Shown here: positions 1-7,001 of the stretch, one piece after another
Layout: every line of letters starts with the position of its first letter
Numbering within the stretch: position 1 is the stretch's first letter
Source: Lachnoclostridium sp. UBA3775
GTDB taxonomy: Bacteria > Bacillota > Clostridia > Lachnospirales > Lachnospiraceae
Direction of reading: 5' to 3'
NCBI GenBank assembly: GCA_002369525.1
Contig: DFFN01000007.1
Coordinates: forward strand, 1-10,304
Length of the DNA stretch: 10,304 nt
Program-made: the position numbers and the translations under genes
The notes under the pieces: model-generated
Seen by the model: only the letters and a program-made list of their open reading frames with translations
Told to the model about the DNA's origin: nothing
The model's database searches: none

Positions 1-3
1 AAA

Positions 4-15
4 TTTTTCGAAAAA
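4..15. repeat. 12-bp perfect AT-rich palindrome after the lipoprotein gene
   Basis: TTTTTCGAAAAA is self-complementary and starts directly beyond the stop codon of the minus-strand lipoprotein gene. It could be part of a transcription terminator whose remainder lies outside the window, but the stem is AT-rich and no complete GC stem with a U tract can be seen. It may equally be chance in AT-rich spacer. Confidence 0.2.
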
Positions 16-987
16 CTATTTTGCAAGTTCTCTCAGTTCTTTAATAGCTTCGTCACAGCTCTTTGCCAAAGGCTCAGCTTTAATATTTACTTCTTCGGTA
101 AAATAATACATGCCTGTCATATTCTTCATGTAAAGCTTACCGATGTGCCCTAAACCTTCGATTGAATCCTTTACAAAGCTTTCGATATCGGTTTGTTCAC
201 CCTTGATTGCAAAATTCATATCCTCAGGATCGCTGTCTGACATATAACCGTTAAGCACTTCCACACCGTCAACAAGCTTGCCGTCCATATATTCAAGCGC
301 ACGTATCACAACGTTGAATGATGTACCTTCACCGAAGGTATCGAACAGATAAAGCCTGTTGTCATCCTCCAGCTTAAAAAGGAGGTTCTGAAACTCGGTC
401 TGGGCCATCTCTGACATATTCCAGTTATCAAAGCTGTAAATATCCTTTACGGCTCCGTTTTCATAAGTGGCGATATGGAGCTCGGCCAGAAGCATGTTAT
501 TTTCAGCCTCTTTGGTAATTATGTAAATCAGTTCAGGGATATCGTCATTTGTAACATCATCAAAGCATACGGTTCCGAAATCCGCAACGTTGATATCCTC
601 ATGATTGCTTTGAGCATCCCATGAGTATGCGTCAATTCTCGCCTTGTTTTCCTCAAGGAAATCCGCATAAGCCTTATAAACAGCAGCATTTTTGTCCGGC
701 TCTTTTGTCGGTTCTTTTGTCGGTTCTGCCGAACTTTCAACCGCCGAACTCTCAGCTGACGAGCTTTCATTTTCAGAACTCTCAGATGACGAACTCTCCG
801 ATGAAGAACTCTCGGCAGATGAGCTCTCTGTCGATGAACTTTCATTTGCTGAGCTCTCAATTGATGAACTTTCCTTTACAGAGCTTTCTTTCGTCCCATC
901 TGATGATGATCCACTCTCCGACTCCTTCTTTCCGCAGGCACATAGTACCATCACAAGTAACAGGCATATTGATATTAACTTTTTCAT
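16..987 (-). CDS. Secreted lipoprotein with Ser/Glu-repeat linker, function unknown
   Basis: This 323-residue protein is predicted to be anchored to the outer face of the membrane. Residues 1-17 form a lipoprotein signal peptide (MKK, a hydrophobic core, then LCA before Cys), and C18 is the likely lipidated residue. Residues 22-87 are a low-complexity linker built from ESS/ESSS units, followed by three EPTK/EPDK-like units at 88-99. The C-terminal domain (about 100-323) is globular. It contains a Ca-loop-like stretch at 144-153 (DVTNDDIPEL), resembling the DxNxDGxxEL motif common in secreted clostridial proteins. The start is supported by AAAGGAG four bases upstream and by the signal peptide beginning at that Met. 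The gene is divergent from the ABC exporter pair and has its own promoter-like sequence. I do not recognise a named family for the C-terminal domain, and a substrate-binding or enzymatic role cannot be claimed. Confidence 0.9.
   Translation of the reverse strand: MKKLISICLLLVMVLCACGKKESESGSSSDGTKESSVKESSSIESSANESSSTESSSAESSSSESSSSESSENESSSAESSAVESSAEPTKEPTKEPDKNAAVYKAYADFLEENKARIDAYSWDAQSNHEDINVADFGTVCFDDVTNDDIPELIYIITKEAENNMLLAELHIATYENGAVKDIYSFDNWNMSEMAQTEFQNLLFKLEDDNRLYLFDTFGEGTSFNVVIRALEYMDGKLVDGVEVLNGYMSDSDPEDMNFAIKGEQTDIESFVKDSIEGLGHIGKLYMKNMTGMYYFTEEVNIKAEPLAKSCDEAIKELRELAK
703..888 (-). repeat. Degenerate ESS-repeat tract inside the lipoprotein gene
   Basis: This stretch encodes the Ser/Glu repeats (residues 34-87, roughly 14 ESS-type units of 3-6 residues) and the EPTK EPTK repeat next to it. 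At DNA level it appears on the plus strand as recurring gaactctc/gagctctc words with varied codons, so it is not an exact tandem repeat. It is best explained as a flexible, negatively charged spacer that holds the folded domain off the membrane through the peptidoglycan. Varied codon use suggests the repeat is old or selected at protein level. Confidence 0.85.
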
Positions 988-1026
988 GTTTCTCCTTTCC
1001 GCAGGCTTTTTTTGCCATACATTACG

Positions 1027-1055
1027 ATTATAATATAAATTTCTTTATTAAACAA
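1027..1055 (-). promoter_or_regulatory. Predicted sigma-A-type promoter for the lipoprotein gene
   Basis: Read on the minus strand there is TTGTTT (1050-1055), a 17-base spacer, and a perfect TATAAT (1027-1032). Transcription would start about 1020, giving a leader of roughly 30 bases before the AAAGGAG site and the ATG at 987. The -10 is consensus; the -35 matches only in its first three bases. Confidence 0.6.
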
Positions 1056-1109
1056 CTAATTTTACCAAATTACTCTCATTTACTGTCACAATAAATACAA
1101 TAAAAAGAC

Positions 1110-1138
1110 TTGTTTTCCGCTCCGCAATGTTATAAAAT
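1110..1138 (+). promoter_or_regulatory. Weak candidate promoter for the ABC exporter operon
   Basis: The plus strand has TTGTTT at 1110-1115 and, 17 bases on, TAAAAT at 1133-1138; the overlapping TATAAA at 1131-1136 is an alternative -10 with 15-base spacing. It lies about 45 bases upstream of the ATG at 1183. The 195-base spacer 988-1182 between the divergent genes holds this and the minus-strand promoter. No obvious operator dyad or riboswitch-like structure was seen there. Confidence 0.35.
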
Positions 1139-1182
1139 ATAAAAGTTAAGACCAAATCATTAAAACAGGCAGGTAATGTATA

Positions 1183-2910
1183 ATGATAAAAAAGCTTGCA
1201 AAAAGCCTCAGAGAATATAAAACGCCTACTATCCTCACTCCTCTTCTTATGGTCGGTGAGGTAAGCTGCGAATGTATCATCCCGCTGTTTACCAAAGAGC
1301 TTATCAACAGCATACAGGAAGAACGCGGCATGGCTACAATCGTAAAATACGGCGTATTTCTGTTCCTGATGGCAATGATGTCTCTGTCTTTCGGTATAAT
1401 GTCCGGCTGGTTCGGTGCAACAGCCTCGGCAGGCTTTGCCAAAAACCTCAGGCACGACCTTTTCTATAAGGTACAGGACTTTTCTTTTACAAACATCGAC
1501 AAATTTTCCGGTTCGTCGCTTGTTACAAGACTGACCACCGACATTGCAAATGTGCAGCAGGCCTTCATGATGATAATAAGAATCGCGGTAAGAGCACCTC
1601 TCATGCTGATAGTTGCCTTCATCATGTCCTTTAAGGTAGGCGGCAGGCTTGCATGGATTTTTGCTGCAATAATCCCCTTTCTCGGCATTTTCCTTTTTAC
1701 CGTCATTTTCCTTGTACACCCGATTTTCAAGTCGGTATTCAAAAGATATGACGCACTCAACAATTCCGTTCAGGAAAATGTCAAAGGCATGCGCGTTGTA
1801 AAAAGCTTTGTACGTGAGGAATATGAAAAAGAGAAATTCAGCAGGGCGAGCAGCGATGTAAGCCGCGACTTCACCAAAGCCGAAAGCATACTTGCATTAA
1901 ATGCGCCTGTAATGAATCTGTGCATCTATACTTCAATGATACTTATCTCCTTTTTCTCGGCAAGCATCATTGTCAAGACTCACGGCAGCGAGCTAAACGT
2001 CGGCTCACTTACCAGCATGATCACTTATTCGATGCAGATACTTATGAGTCTCATGATGGTTTCGATAATCTTTGTTATGGTCACGCTTGCGGGCGAATCG
2101 GCAAGACGTATTTCGGAGGTGCTTTCCGAGGAATCAAATCTCCATAACCCTGCAGATCCGGTTTATGAAGTGAAGGACGGCAGCATCGAATTTAAGAATG
2201 TTTCCTTTAAATATTCCGAACATGCCGAACGTAATGCACTTTCCGACATCAATATTTCTATACCTTCCGGTGCAACAGTCGGTATAATCGGAGGAACGGG
2301 TTCCAGCAAGTCAACCTTTATCCAGCTTATCTCCCGTCTGTATGATGCGACCGAGGGCACCGTGATGGTCGGCGGACTTGATGTACGCGATTATGATATC
2401 AAGACTCTGCGGGATCAGGTTGCCGTTGTGCTTCAGAAGAACGTTCTTTTCACAGGTACGATAAAGGATAATCTCCGCTGGGGAAATCCCGATGCAAGTG
2501 ACGAAGAACTTGTAAGAGTCTGCAAGCTTGCCCAGGCCGATGAATTCATCCAGAGTTTTCCGGATAAGTACGATACCGAGATCACTCAGGGCGGGACCAA
2601 TGTATCCGGCGGCCAGAAGCAAAGGCTTTGCATTGCCAGGGCCTTGCTGAAAAAGCCCAAAATACTGATACTCGACGATTCCACCAGCGCTGTCGATACC
2701 AAGACCGACGCTCTGATACGCAAGGCTTTCCGCGAGGAAATTCCCGCAACGACCAAGCTTATCATCGCACAGCGTACCGCTTCGGTTCAGGATTCCGACA
2801 TGATCATCGTGCTGGACAACGGCAGCATCAACGGTTTCGGAACTCACGAAGAACTGCTTAAAACCAATGAAATCTATAAAGAAGTATACTATTCACAGAA
2901 TAACGCATAA
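1183..2910 (+). CDS. ABC exporter half-transporter, degenerate-site subunit (TM287/BmrC-like)
   Basis: This 575-residue type IV ABC exporter half has a six-helix membrane domain (about 15-305) and a C-terminal ATPase domain (about 333-575). Motifs seen: Walker A at 370-378 (GGTGSSKST, Ser where the usual Gly precedes Lys), Q-loop Q418, canonical signature VSGGQ 474-478, Walker B 494-499 with Asp499 in place of the catalytic Glu, and Gln530 in place of the H-loop His. This is the pattern known for the degenerate-site partner in heterodimeric exporters such as TM287/288 and BmrCD, so it should be unable to hydrolyse ATP efficiently at its own Walker site. It sits 14 bases upstream of its predicted partner. 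The ATG is preceded by AGG at 1171-1173; a nearby ATG at 1176 is out of frame. The substrate is unknown; drugs, lipids or peptides are the usual range for this family. Confidence 0.95.
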   Translation: MIKKLAKSLREYKTPTILTPLLMVGEVSCECIIPLFTKELINSIQEERGMATIVKYGVFLFLMAMMSLSFGIMSGWFGATASAGFAKNLRHDLFYKVQDFSFTNIDKFSGSSLVTRLTTDIANVQQAFMMIIRIAVRAPLMLIVAFIMSFKVGGRLAWIFAAIIPFLGIFLFTVIFLVHPIFKSVFKRYDALNNSVQENVKGMRVVKSFVREEYEKEKFSRASSDVSRDFTKAESILALNAPVMNLCIYTSMILISFFSASIIVKTHGSELNVGSLTSMITYSMQILMSLMMVSIIFVMVTLAGESARRISEVLSEESNLHNPADPVYEVKDGSIEFKNVSFKYSEHAERNALSDINISIPSGATVGIIGGTGSSKSTFIQLISRLYDATEGTVMVGGLDVRDYDIKTLRDQVAVVLQKNVLFTGTIKDNLRWGNPDASDEELVRVCKLAQADEFIQSFPDKYDTEITQGGTNVSGGQKQRLCIARALLKKPKILILDDSTSAVDTKTDALIRKAFREEIPATTKLIIAQRTASVQDSDMIIVLDNGSINGFGTHEELLKTNEIYKEVYYSQNNA

Positions 2911-2912
2911 AT

Positions 2913-2917
2913 GAGGT
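2913..2917 (+). promoter_or_regulatory. Ribosome binding site between the ABC genes
   Basis: GAGGT lies seven bases before the ATG at 2925, within the 14-base gap after the first ABC gene. This fixes the start of the second subunit and supports co-transcription and translational coupling. Confidence 0.7.
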
Positions 2918-2924
2918 AATTGCT

Positions 2925-4877
2925 ATGCCAGGACCAGGACCCGGAGGCCCCAAGAACTTCTCCGGAAAGAAAATAAATTTAAAAAGCATCAAAAGACTGC
3001 TTTCCATGCTGTTTAAGGACTACCCTGCACAGATGGTAACTGTTTTTGTCTGCATAATCACAACTGCCGTTATCGGTGTTATGCCTTCAATCTACATTGA
3101 AAGAATAACAAGCTACATTGAAACCGGACTGAAGGACGGCTGGTCGGCGGTAAGGGGAAAAATCCTCACTGCGATCATCGTTATGATCATCCTCTACACC
3201 ATAAGCCTTGCAGCCATTACGATACAGGGGCAGATCATGGCAAGGGTAACCCAGGGCTTCCTTCACAAAACAAGGACAAGAATGTTCAATGCGATGCAGG
3301 ACCTCCCGATCAGATATTTTGACACTCACGGCCACGGCGATATCATGAGCCACTACACCAATGATGTCGATACCTTGAGGCAGCTGATCTCACAGGGCAT
3401 ACCGCAGATGATAAACTCCTTGCTTACAATCTCTGCGCTTATCCTTATCATGCTCTTCTATTCCGCCGACCTGATGCTTGTTGTCATTCTGGGAATCATA
3501 GTCATGTTCAGCGTTACAAAATCAGTCGGCGGCAAGTCGGCACGTTTTTTCATGGCACAGCAGGAATCAGTCGGAAAAGTCGAAGGTTACATTGAGGAGA
3601 TTATGAACGGCCAGAAGGTCGTAAAGGTTTTCAATCATGAAGAAGCCGCAAAAAAAGATTTTGACGAACTTAACGAAAAGCTTTTCTCGGATATGAATCT
3701 GGCAAACCGCTACGGCAATATTTACGGACCGATAATGAACAACATCGGAAACCTTCTTTACGTTCTGACTGCATTCGCAGGCGGTTTCCTGATATGTTCG
3801 GGCTTTGACATTCCTAATATTTCCGTTCAGAATCTCTTCGTACACAAAAGCCTGATAGCTTCGCTCTCCATTCCGGTCGTCTGTACCTACCTTGGCATGA
3901 CAAAGCAGTTTACAGGCTCGGTCAATCAGGCTTCGATGCAGATAAATTCCGTTGCTATGGCTATGGCCGGCACAAACAGAATTTTCTCCCTTATTGACGA
4001 AAGTCCCGAAGTAAACGAGGGCTACGTTACACTGGTCAACTGCCGCGAAGAAAACGGCGAAATTGTTGAATGTAAGGAACATACCGGCATCTGGGCGTGG
4101 AAGTATCCCCATCAAGCCGAAGGGAACATTACCTATACCAGGCTTATGGGTGACGTCCGCCTGACCGATGTGGATTTTGAATATGAGCCCGGAAAACCCG
4201 TGCTTCACAATGTTACCTTATATGCAAAGCCCGGTCAGAAGATCGCTTTTGTCGGCGCCACCGGTGCCGGTAAAACCACGATAACCAACCTTATCAACCG
4301 CTTTTATGATATTGCGGACGGGAAAATTCGCTATGACGGTATCAATATCAATAAAATAAGAAAGGAAGACCTCAGAAAATCTCTCGGCATAGTTTTGCAG
4401 GAGGTAAATCTCTTTACCGGTACGGTAATGGAAAACATCCGCTACGGCAAGCTTGACGCAAGCGATGAGGAATGCATCAAATCCGCAAAGCTCGCCAATG
4501 CGCACGACTTCATCACAAGGCTTCCCGAGGGCTACAACACCATGCTGACATCAAACGGCGGCAATCTCTCCCAGGGGCAGCGCCAGTTAATCTCGATTGC
4601 CCGCGCCGCAGTTGCAGATCCGCCTGTAATGATACTTGACGAAGCAACCTCTTCCATCGATACCAGAACCGAGGCCCTTGTACAAAAAGGCATGGATGCT
4701 CTTATGAAGAACCGTACGGTATTTGTCATTGCCCACAGGCTCTCAACAGTTAAGAATTCAAACGCCATCATGGTTCTCGATCACGGCCGCATTATCGAAC
4801 GCGGTACCCATGACGAGCTTATTGCCCAGAAGGGAACTTACTACCAGCTTTATACCGGTGCTTTCGAGCTTGAGTAA
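2925..4877 (+). CDS. ABC exporter half-transporter, catalytic-site subunit (TM288/BmrD-like)
   Basis: This 650-residue partner of the preceding gene starts with a Gly/Pro-rich tail (MPGPGPGGP). The membrane domain spans about 22-345 and the ATPase domain about 408-650. Motifs seen: Walker A 444-452 (GATGAGKTT), Q-loop Q492, Walker B with D572 and catalytic E573, and H-loop H604, all intact. Its signature is LSQGQ (548-552) rather than LSGGQ. In heterodimeric exporters the non-canonical signature faces the Walker motifs of the degenerate subunit, which matches the gene upstream exactly. A segment of about 45 residues (362-407, with a TGIWAWK motif at 387-393) separates the membrane and ATPase domains. 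I recall similar segments in related Firmicutes proteins, but its role is unknown. The two genes very likely encode one exporter; the substrate cannot be read from the sequence. Confidence 0.95.
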   Translation: MPGPGPGGPKNFSGKKINLKSIKRLLSMLFKDYPAQMVTVFVCIITTAVIGVMPSIYIERITSYIETGLKDGWSAVRGKILTAIIVMIILYTISLAAITIQGQIMARVTQGFLHKTRTRMFNAMQDLPIRYFDTHGHGDIMSHYTNDVDTLRQLISQGIPQMINSLLTISALILIMLFYSADLMLVVILGIIVMFSVTKSVGGKSARFFMAQQESVGKVEGYIEEIMNGQKVVKVFNHEEAAKKDFDELNEKLFSDMNLANRYGNIYGPIMNNIGNLLYVLTAFAGGFLICSGFDIPNISVQNLFVHKSLIASLSIPVVCTYLGMTKQFTGSVNQASMQINSVAMAMAGTNRIFSLIDESPEVNEGYVTLVNCREENGEIVECKEHTGIWAWKYPHQAEGNITYTRLMGDVRLTDVDFEYEPGKPVLHNVTLYAKPGQKIAFVGATGAGKTTITNLINRFYDIADGKIRYDGININKIRKEDLRKSLGIVLQEVNLFTGTVMENIRYGKLDASDEECIKSAKLANAHDFITRLPEGYNTMLTSNGGNLSQGQRQLISIARAAVADPPVMILDEATSSIDTRTEALVQKGMDALMKNRTVFVIAHRLSTVKNSNAIMVLDHGRIIERGTHDELIAQKGTYYQLYTGAFELE

Positions 4878-4893
4878 ATAATCAAAAAAATCA

Positions 4894-4922
4894 TTGAAAT
4901 AATAGTAAAACAGTATTATATT
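4894..4922 (+). promoter_or_regulatory. Predicted sigma-A-type promoter for the hemolysin III gene
   Basis: TTGAAA (4894-4899), a 17-base spacer and TATATT (4917-4922) give five of six matches at each element. The predicted start near 4929 leaves a leader of about 30 bases with AAAGGA at 4945-4950 before the ATG. This suggests the gene can be transcribed apart from the ABC genes. No clear terminator stem-loop was seen in the 82-base gap, so read-through is also possible. Confidence 0.6.
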
Positions 4923-4959
4923 ATTTAAACCGCATTTTTTAACAAAAGGAAATAAAATA

Positions 4960-5622
4960 ATGAACATAGACAAAAAAGCTGAGATCAGCAGAAAAAACGA
5001 ACCGCCGGTAAGACCTCTTTTAGAGGAAATCGGAAACTCGGTAACCCATGGCATCGGCGCAGCCCTTTCAATCGCAGGCTTTATACTTCTGCTTTTAAAA
5101 TCGGATACCGGACTGAAAGTGATGGCCAGCCTCTTTTACGGCATATGCCTGATCCTTCTTTTTACAATGAGCTGCCTCTATCATTCCTTTAAAGGCGGTT
5201 CGAAGGTCAAGAAAATCTGGCGCCGCTTCGACTATTCTTCCATCTACCTGCTGATCGGCGGTACCTTTGCTCCTATGTTCCTGGTTTACTGGGGCGACAG
5301 ACGCGGCATAATCCTTTTCATTTTGCAATGGACAGTGATCGTTACCGGAGTAAGCCTCATCGGTACCTTCGGCCCTGCAAGATTTAAACCGGTGCATTTT
5401 GCGCTCTATCTCCTGCTTGGCTGGAGCGCGCTGATGTTTTTGCCCTCAATGCTTAAATCCTGCGTTCCACTCTTTGCTCTTACGCTCGGAGGCGGAGTGC
5501 TCTATACTCTCGGCTGTATTCCGTTTGCAATGAAGAAAAAAGGCGCACATTTCATCTGGCATTTCTTTGTTCTTTTCGGTGCCGCCGCACAGTGGTTCGG
5601 AATATATTTTTATGTATACTGA
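4960..5622 (+). CDS. Hemolysin III / PAQR-family seven-helix membrane protein
   Basis: This 220-residue protein has the usual length and motifs of the bacterial hemolysin III (YqfA/YplQ) branch of the PAQR superfamily, which includes the adiponectin receptors. Seen in order: EEIGNSVTH (22-30) entering helix 1, SCLYHS (71-76) at helix 2, RRFDYSSIYLLIGGTFAP (88-105) with D91, and HFIWH (197-201) in the last helix. H75, H197 and H201 match the three His that bind zinc in adiponectin receptors, with the same HxxxH spacing in the last helix, so a membrane-embedded metal site and hydrolase-like activity are plausible. The name comes from a Bacillus cereus cytolysin; most homologues are not proven haemolysins. 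The start is supported by AAAGGA nine bases upstream. The short, charged N-terminus (1-20) is predicted to be cytoplasmic. Confidence 0.93.
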   Translation: MNIDKKAEISRKNEPPVRPLLEEIGNSVTHGIGAALSIAGFILLLLKSDTGLKVMASLFYGICLILLFTMSCLYHSFKGGSKVKKIWRRFDYSSIYLLIGGTFAPMFLVYWGDRRGIILFILQWTVIVTGVSLIGTFGPARFKPVHFALYLLLGWSALMFLPSMLKSCVPLFALTLGGGVLYTLGCIPFAMKKKGAHFIWHFFVLFGAAAQWFGIYFYVY

Positions 5623-5636
5623 CGCTGCGCGCCTGA

Positions 5637-5702
5637 TTATTTCCTGCCTTTTAACTTTTTCTTTCTTCTGTCGATTGTCTTTTCTTCTGTCTTTTTAGGC
5701 AT
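5637..5702 (-). CDS. Possible 21-residue Lys/Arg-rich small protein
   Basis: In the 124-base gap between the two convergent genes, the minus strand has an ATG at 5702 with GGAG eight bases upstream, and 21 codons ending in TAA. The peptide begins MPKKTEEK and is very rich in Lys, Arg and Glu, with no hydrophobic segment. It lies 44 bases after the stop of the SGNH hydrolase gene on the same strand. Against it: the SD and start sit at a weak inverted repeat (TTTTGG/CCAAAA, minus strand), a competing ATG in another frame overlaps the SD, and purine-rich spacer can yield such peptides by chance. Confidence 0.25.
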   Translation of the reverse strand: MPKKTEEKTIDRRKKKLKGRK

Positions 5703-5746
5703 TTTGGCATCTCCAAAAGCATTATATCGATATTATAAATCTCTTC

Positions 5747-6970
5747 CTAAAGATTTTCTATTTCTCTAATTTTTTCCGCGATACTCATTGCCGCTTCCAT
5801 ATGGTTCTTAGGACCGGGATGGTTTCTTGAACCCACAGTATCGTCATTGCATTCTTTAAGCGGCACAAAATCTATACGTGCATCTCCGGTCTCTGCCTGA
5901 TAAACCGAAATTGCTTTCTTTACCAAAGGGAAAAGCCCGCTTCCAAGCATGCCGAGTGCCCAGAGTATATAAGCATCGGGATTAAGAGACCTGATCTTTT
6001 TAAGGTTTTTAACTGCCTCCGAAACCCAGTATGCCTCACAGTCATCATCAAAGCTTCCGTCACTCTTCATTTTCAGATCATATATCAGCCTGTCGCCTTC
6101 AAATCTGTAGGGAGCTTTAAGATTACCGTTTTTATAATCCTTCAGCTTTTCCGCCTTCAGCAACTCATCGGTGATCTCGGGCGAAGGATTCTTAAACCCT
6201 GAAAAATCATTCGTGCCGAGATTGATAAGCACCACATCCGGCTTCCAGGAATTAAAATCATTAAGATTTGTTGAGCCGGCCGCAGCCTGCTTTTCCCCTC
6301 TTGCGAGGCCGCAGACCTTTTCATAATACATCGGTACCGAGCATAAGGGATTTCCGTCCCAGCTGCAGACCATGCCCCAGCCGCTCTGTGCAACAACCCT
6401 GTAATCCGCATCAAGAAGCTTTGAAGTAAAATACGGATAAGAATTATGTGCGGAAAAATACATAGGGATCCAGTCCAGATCGTTCTTTGCTCCGATAGCG
6501 CCCTCGGAACTGGTTATGCTGTCCCCCAAAAATTCAATTTTAAGTTTTTTCTCTTCGGTTTTTAAAAGCTCTCCGTCCGTTTCAAGCCCGGTAACGATCA
6601 AAAGACCGTTCCTGTCCGATTCAAAGGTCTGGTTCTCCATCATAATACGGACATTTTTAGCTTCATCGGAATTCATCAGCCTGAAACAGCATATCCTGTT
6701 CATGCCCTTGCCAAGCATGATCCTCTGTATCATCGCGCCGTTGATGATTACGCTTATCCAGTTTTCATACATATCATAATCGGAGTACATATTAACATAA
6801 AGCTCTGATGCCTTTACGTTAACTTCGATTCCTGCTCCTGTATAAAAAAGGGCCACGCAGTCTTTATCAAGTGCATCATTTATTTTTTCGGGTTCGGTAA
6901 GATACGAGTGCCTTCCATGTACAAGCAGAAGGCTTTTTTCTTCCGCTTCTTTGATATTTATGATATCCAT
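5747..6970 (-). CDS. SGNH/GDSL hydrolase of the carbohydrate esterase 2 type, no signal peptide
   Basis: This 407-residue protein resembles CE2 acetyl-xylan/acetyl-sugar esterases. It has an N-terminal beta-sandwich domain (about 15-135, ending ETDGELL) followed by an SGNH hydrolase domain (about 143-407). Catalytic blocks seen: block I FLGDSIT with S151, block II SGWG (G197), block III GTND (252-255), and block V NHPGPKNH with H384 as the probable catalytic base. No Asp stands three residues before H384 as in typical GDSL enzymes; a Ser-His dyad is known for some CE2 members. Neither a signal peptide nor a membrane helix is present, so it should act in the cytoplasm, perhaps removing acyl groups from imported oligosaccharides or another small acylated product. 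The start is supported by AGGA four bases upstream. It begins 31 bases after the MATE-HATPase gene, and co-transcription is likely. The exact substrate is unknown. Confidence 0.88.
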   Translation of the reverse strand: MDIINIKEAEEKSLLLVHGRHSYLTEPEKINDALDKDCVALFYTGAGIEVNVKASELYVNMYSDYDMYENWISVIINGAMIQRIMLGKGMNRICCFRLMNSDEAKNVRIMMENQTFESDRNGLLIVTGLETDGELLKTEEKKLKIEFLGDSITSSEGAIGAKNDLDWIPMYFSAHNSYPYFTSKLLDADYRVVAQSGWGMVCSWDGNPLCSVPMYYEKVCGLARGEKQAAAGSTNLNDFNSWKPDVVLINLGTNDFSGFKNPSPEITDELLKAEKLKDYKNGNLKAPYRFEGDRLIYDLKMKSDGSFDDDCEAYWVSEAVKNLKKIRSLNPDAYILWALGMLGSGLFPLVKKAISVYQAETGDARIDFVPLKECNDDTVGSRNHPGPKNHMEAAMSIAEKIREIENL

Positions 6971-7001
6971 ATTATCCTATTCTCTCTTTCCTGATTTATT
7001 A

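Noticed and set aside
528..860. Minus-strand 110-codon Arg-rich frame inside the lipoprotein gene
   Set aside because: It is a shifted reading of the same Ser-rich repeat, with no SD and no recognisable domain.
692..1033. Plus-strand open frame of 113 codons with ELS/DELS repeats across the lipoprotein gene
   Set aside because: It is the antisense reading of the Ser/Glu repeat tract; the repeat in one strand makes a repeat in the other. The minus-strand frame has a signal peptide, lipobox, SD and promoter, and this frame has none.
1048..1719. Minus-strand 223-codon frame opposite the first ABC gene
   Set aside because: It is antisense to well-conserved ABC membrane-domain coding sequence and covers the divergent promoter region. 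The composition (rich in Cys, His, Tyr) is typical of a shadow frame.
2163..2847. Antisense frames opposite the ATPase domain of the first ABC gene
   Set aside because: They overlap Walker and signature motif coding completely, lack SD sequences and show no domain.
5699..5720. TTTTGG/CCAAAA inverted repeat as a terminator for the convergent genes
   Set aside because: The stem has only six continuous base pairs, mostly A-T, and is not followed by a U tract in either direction. No convincing terminator was found in 5623-5746.
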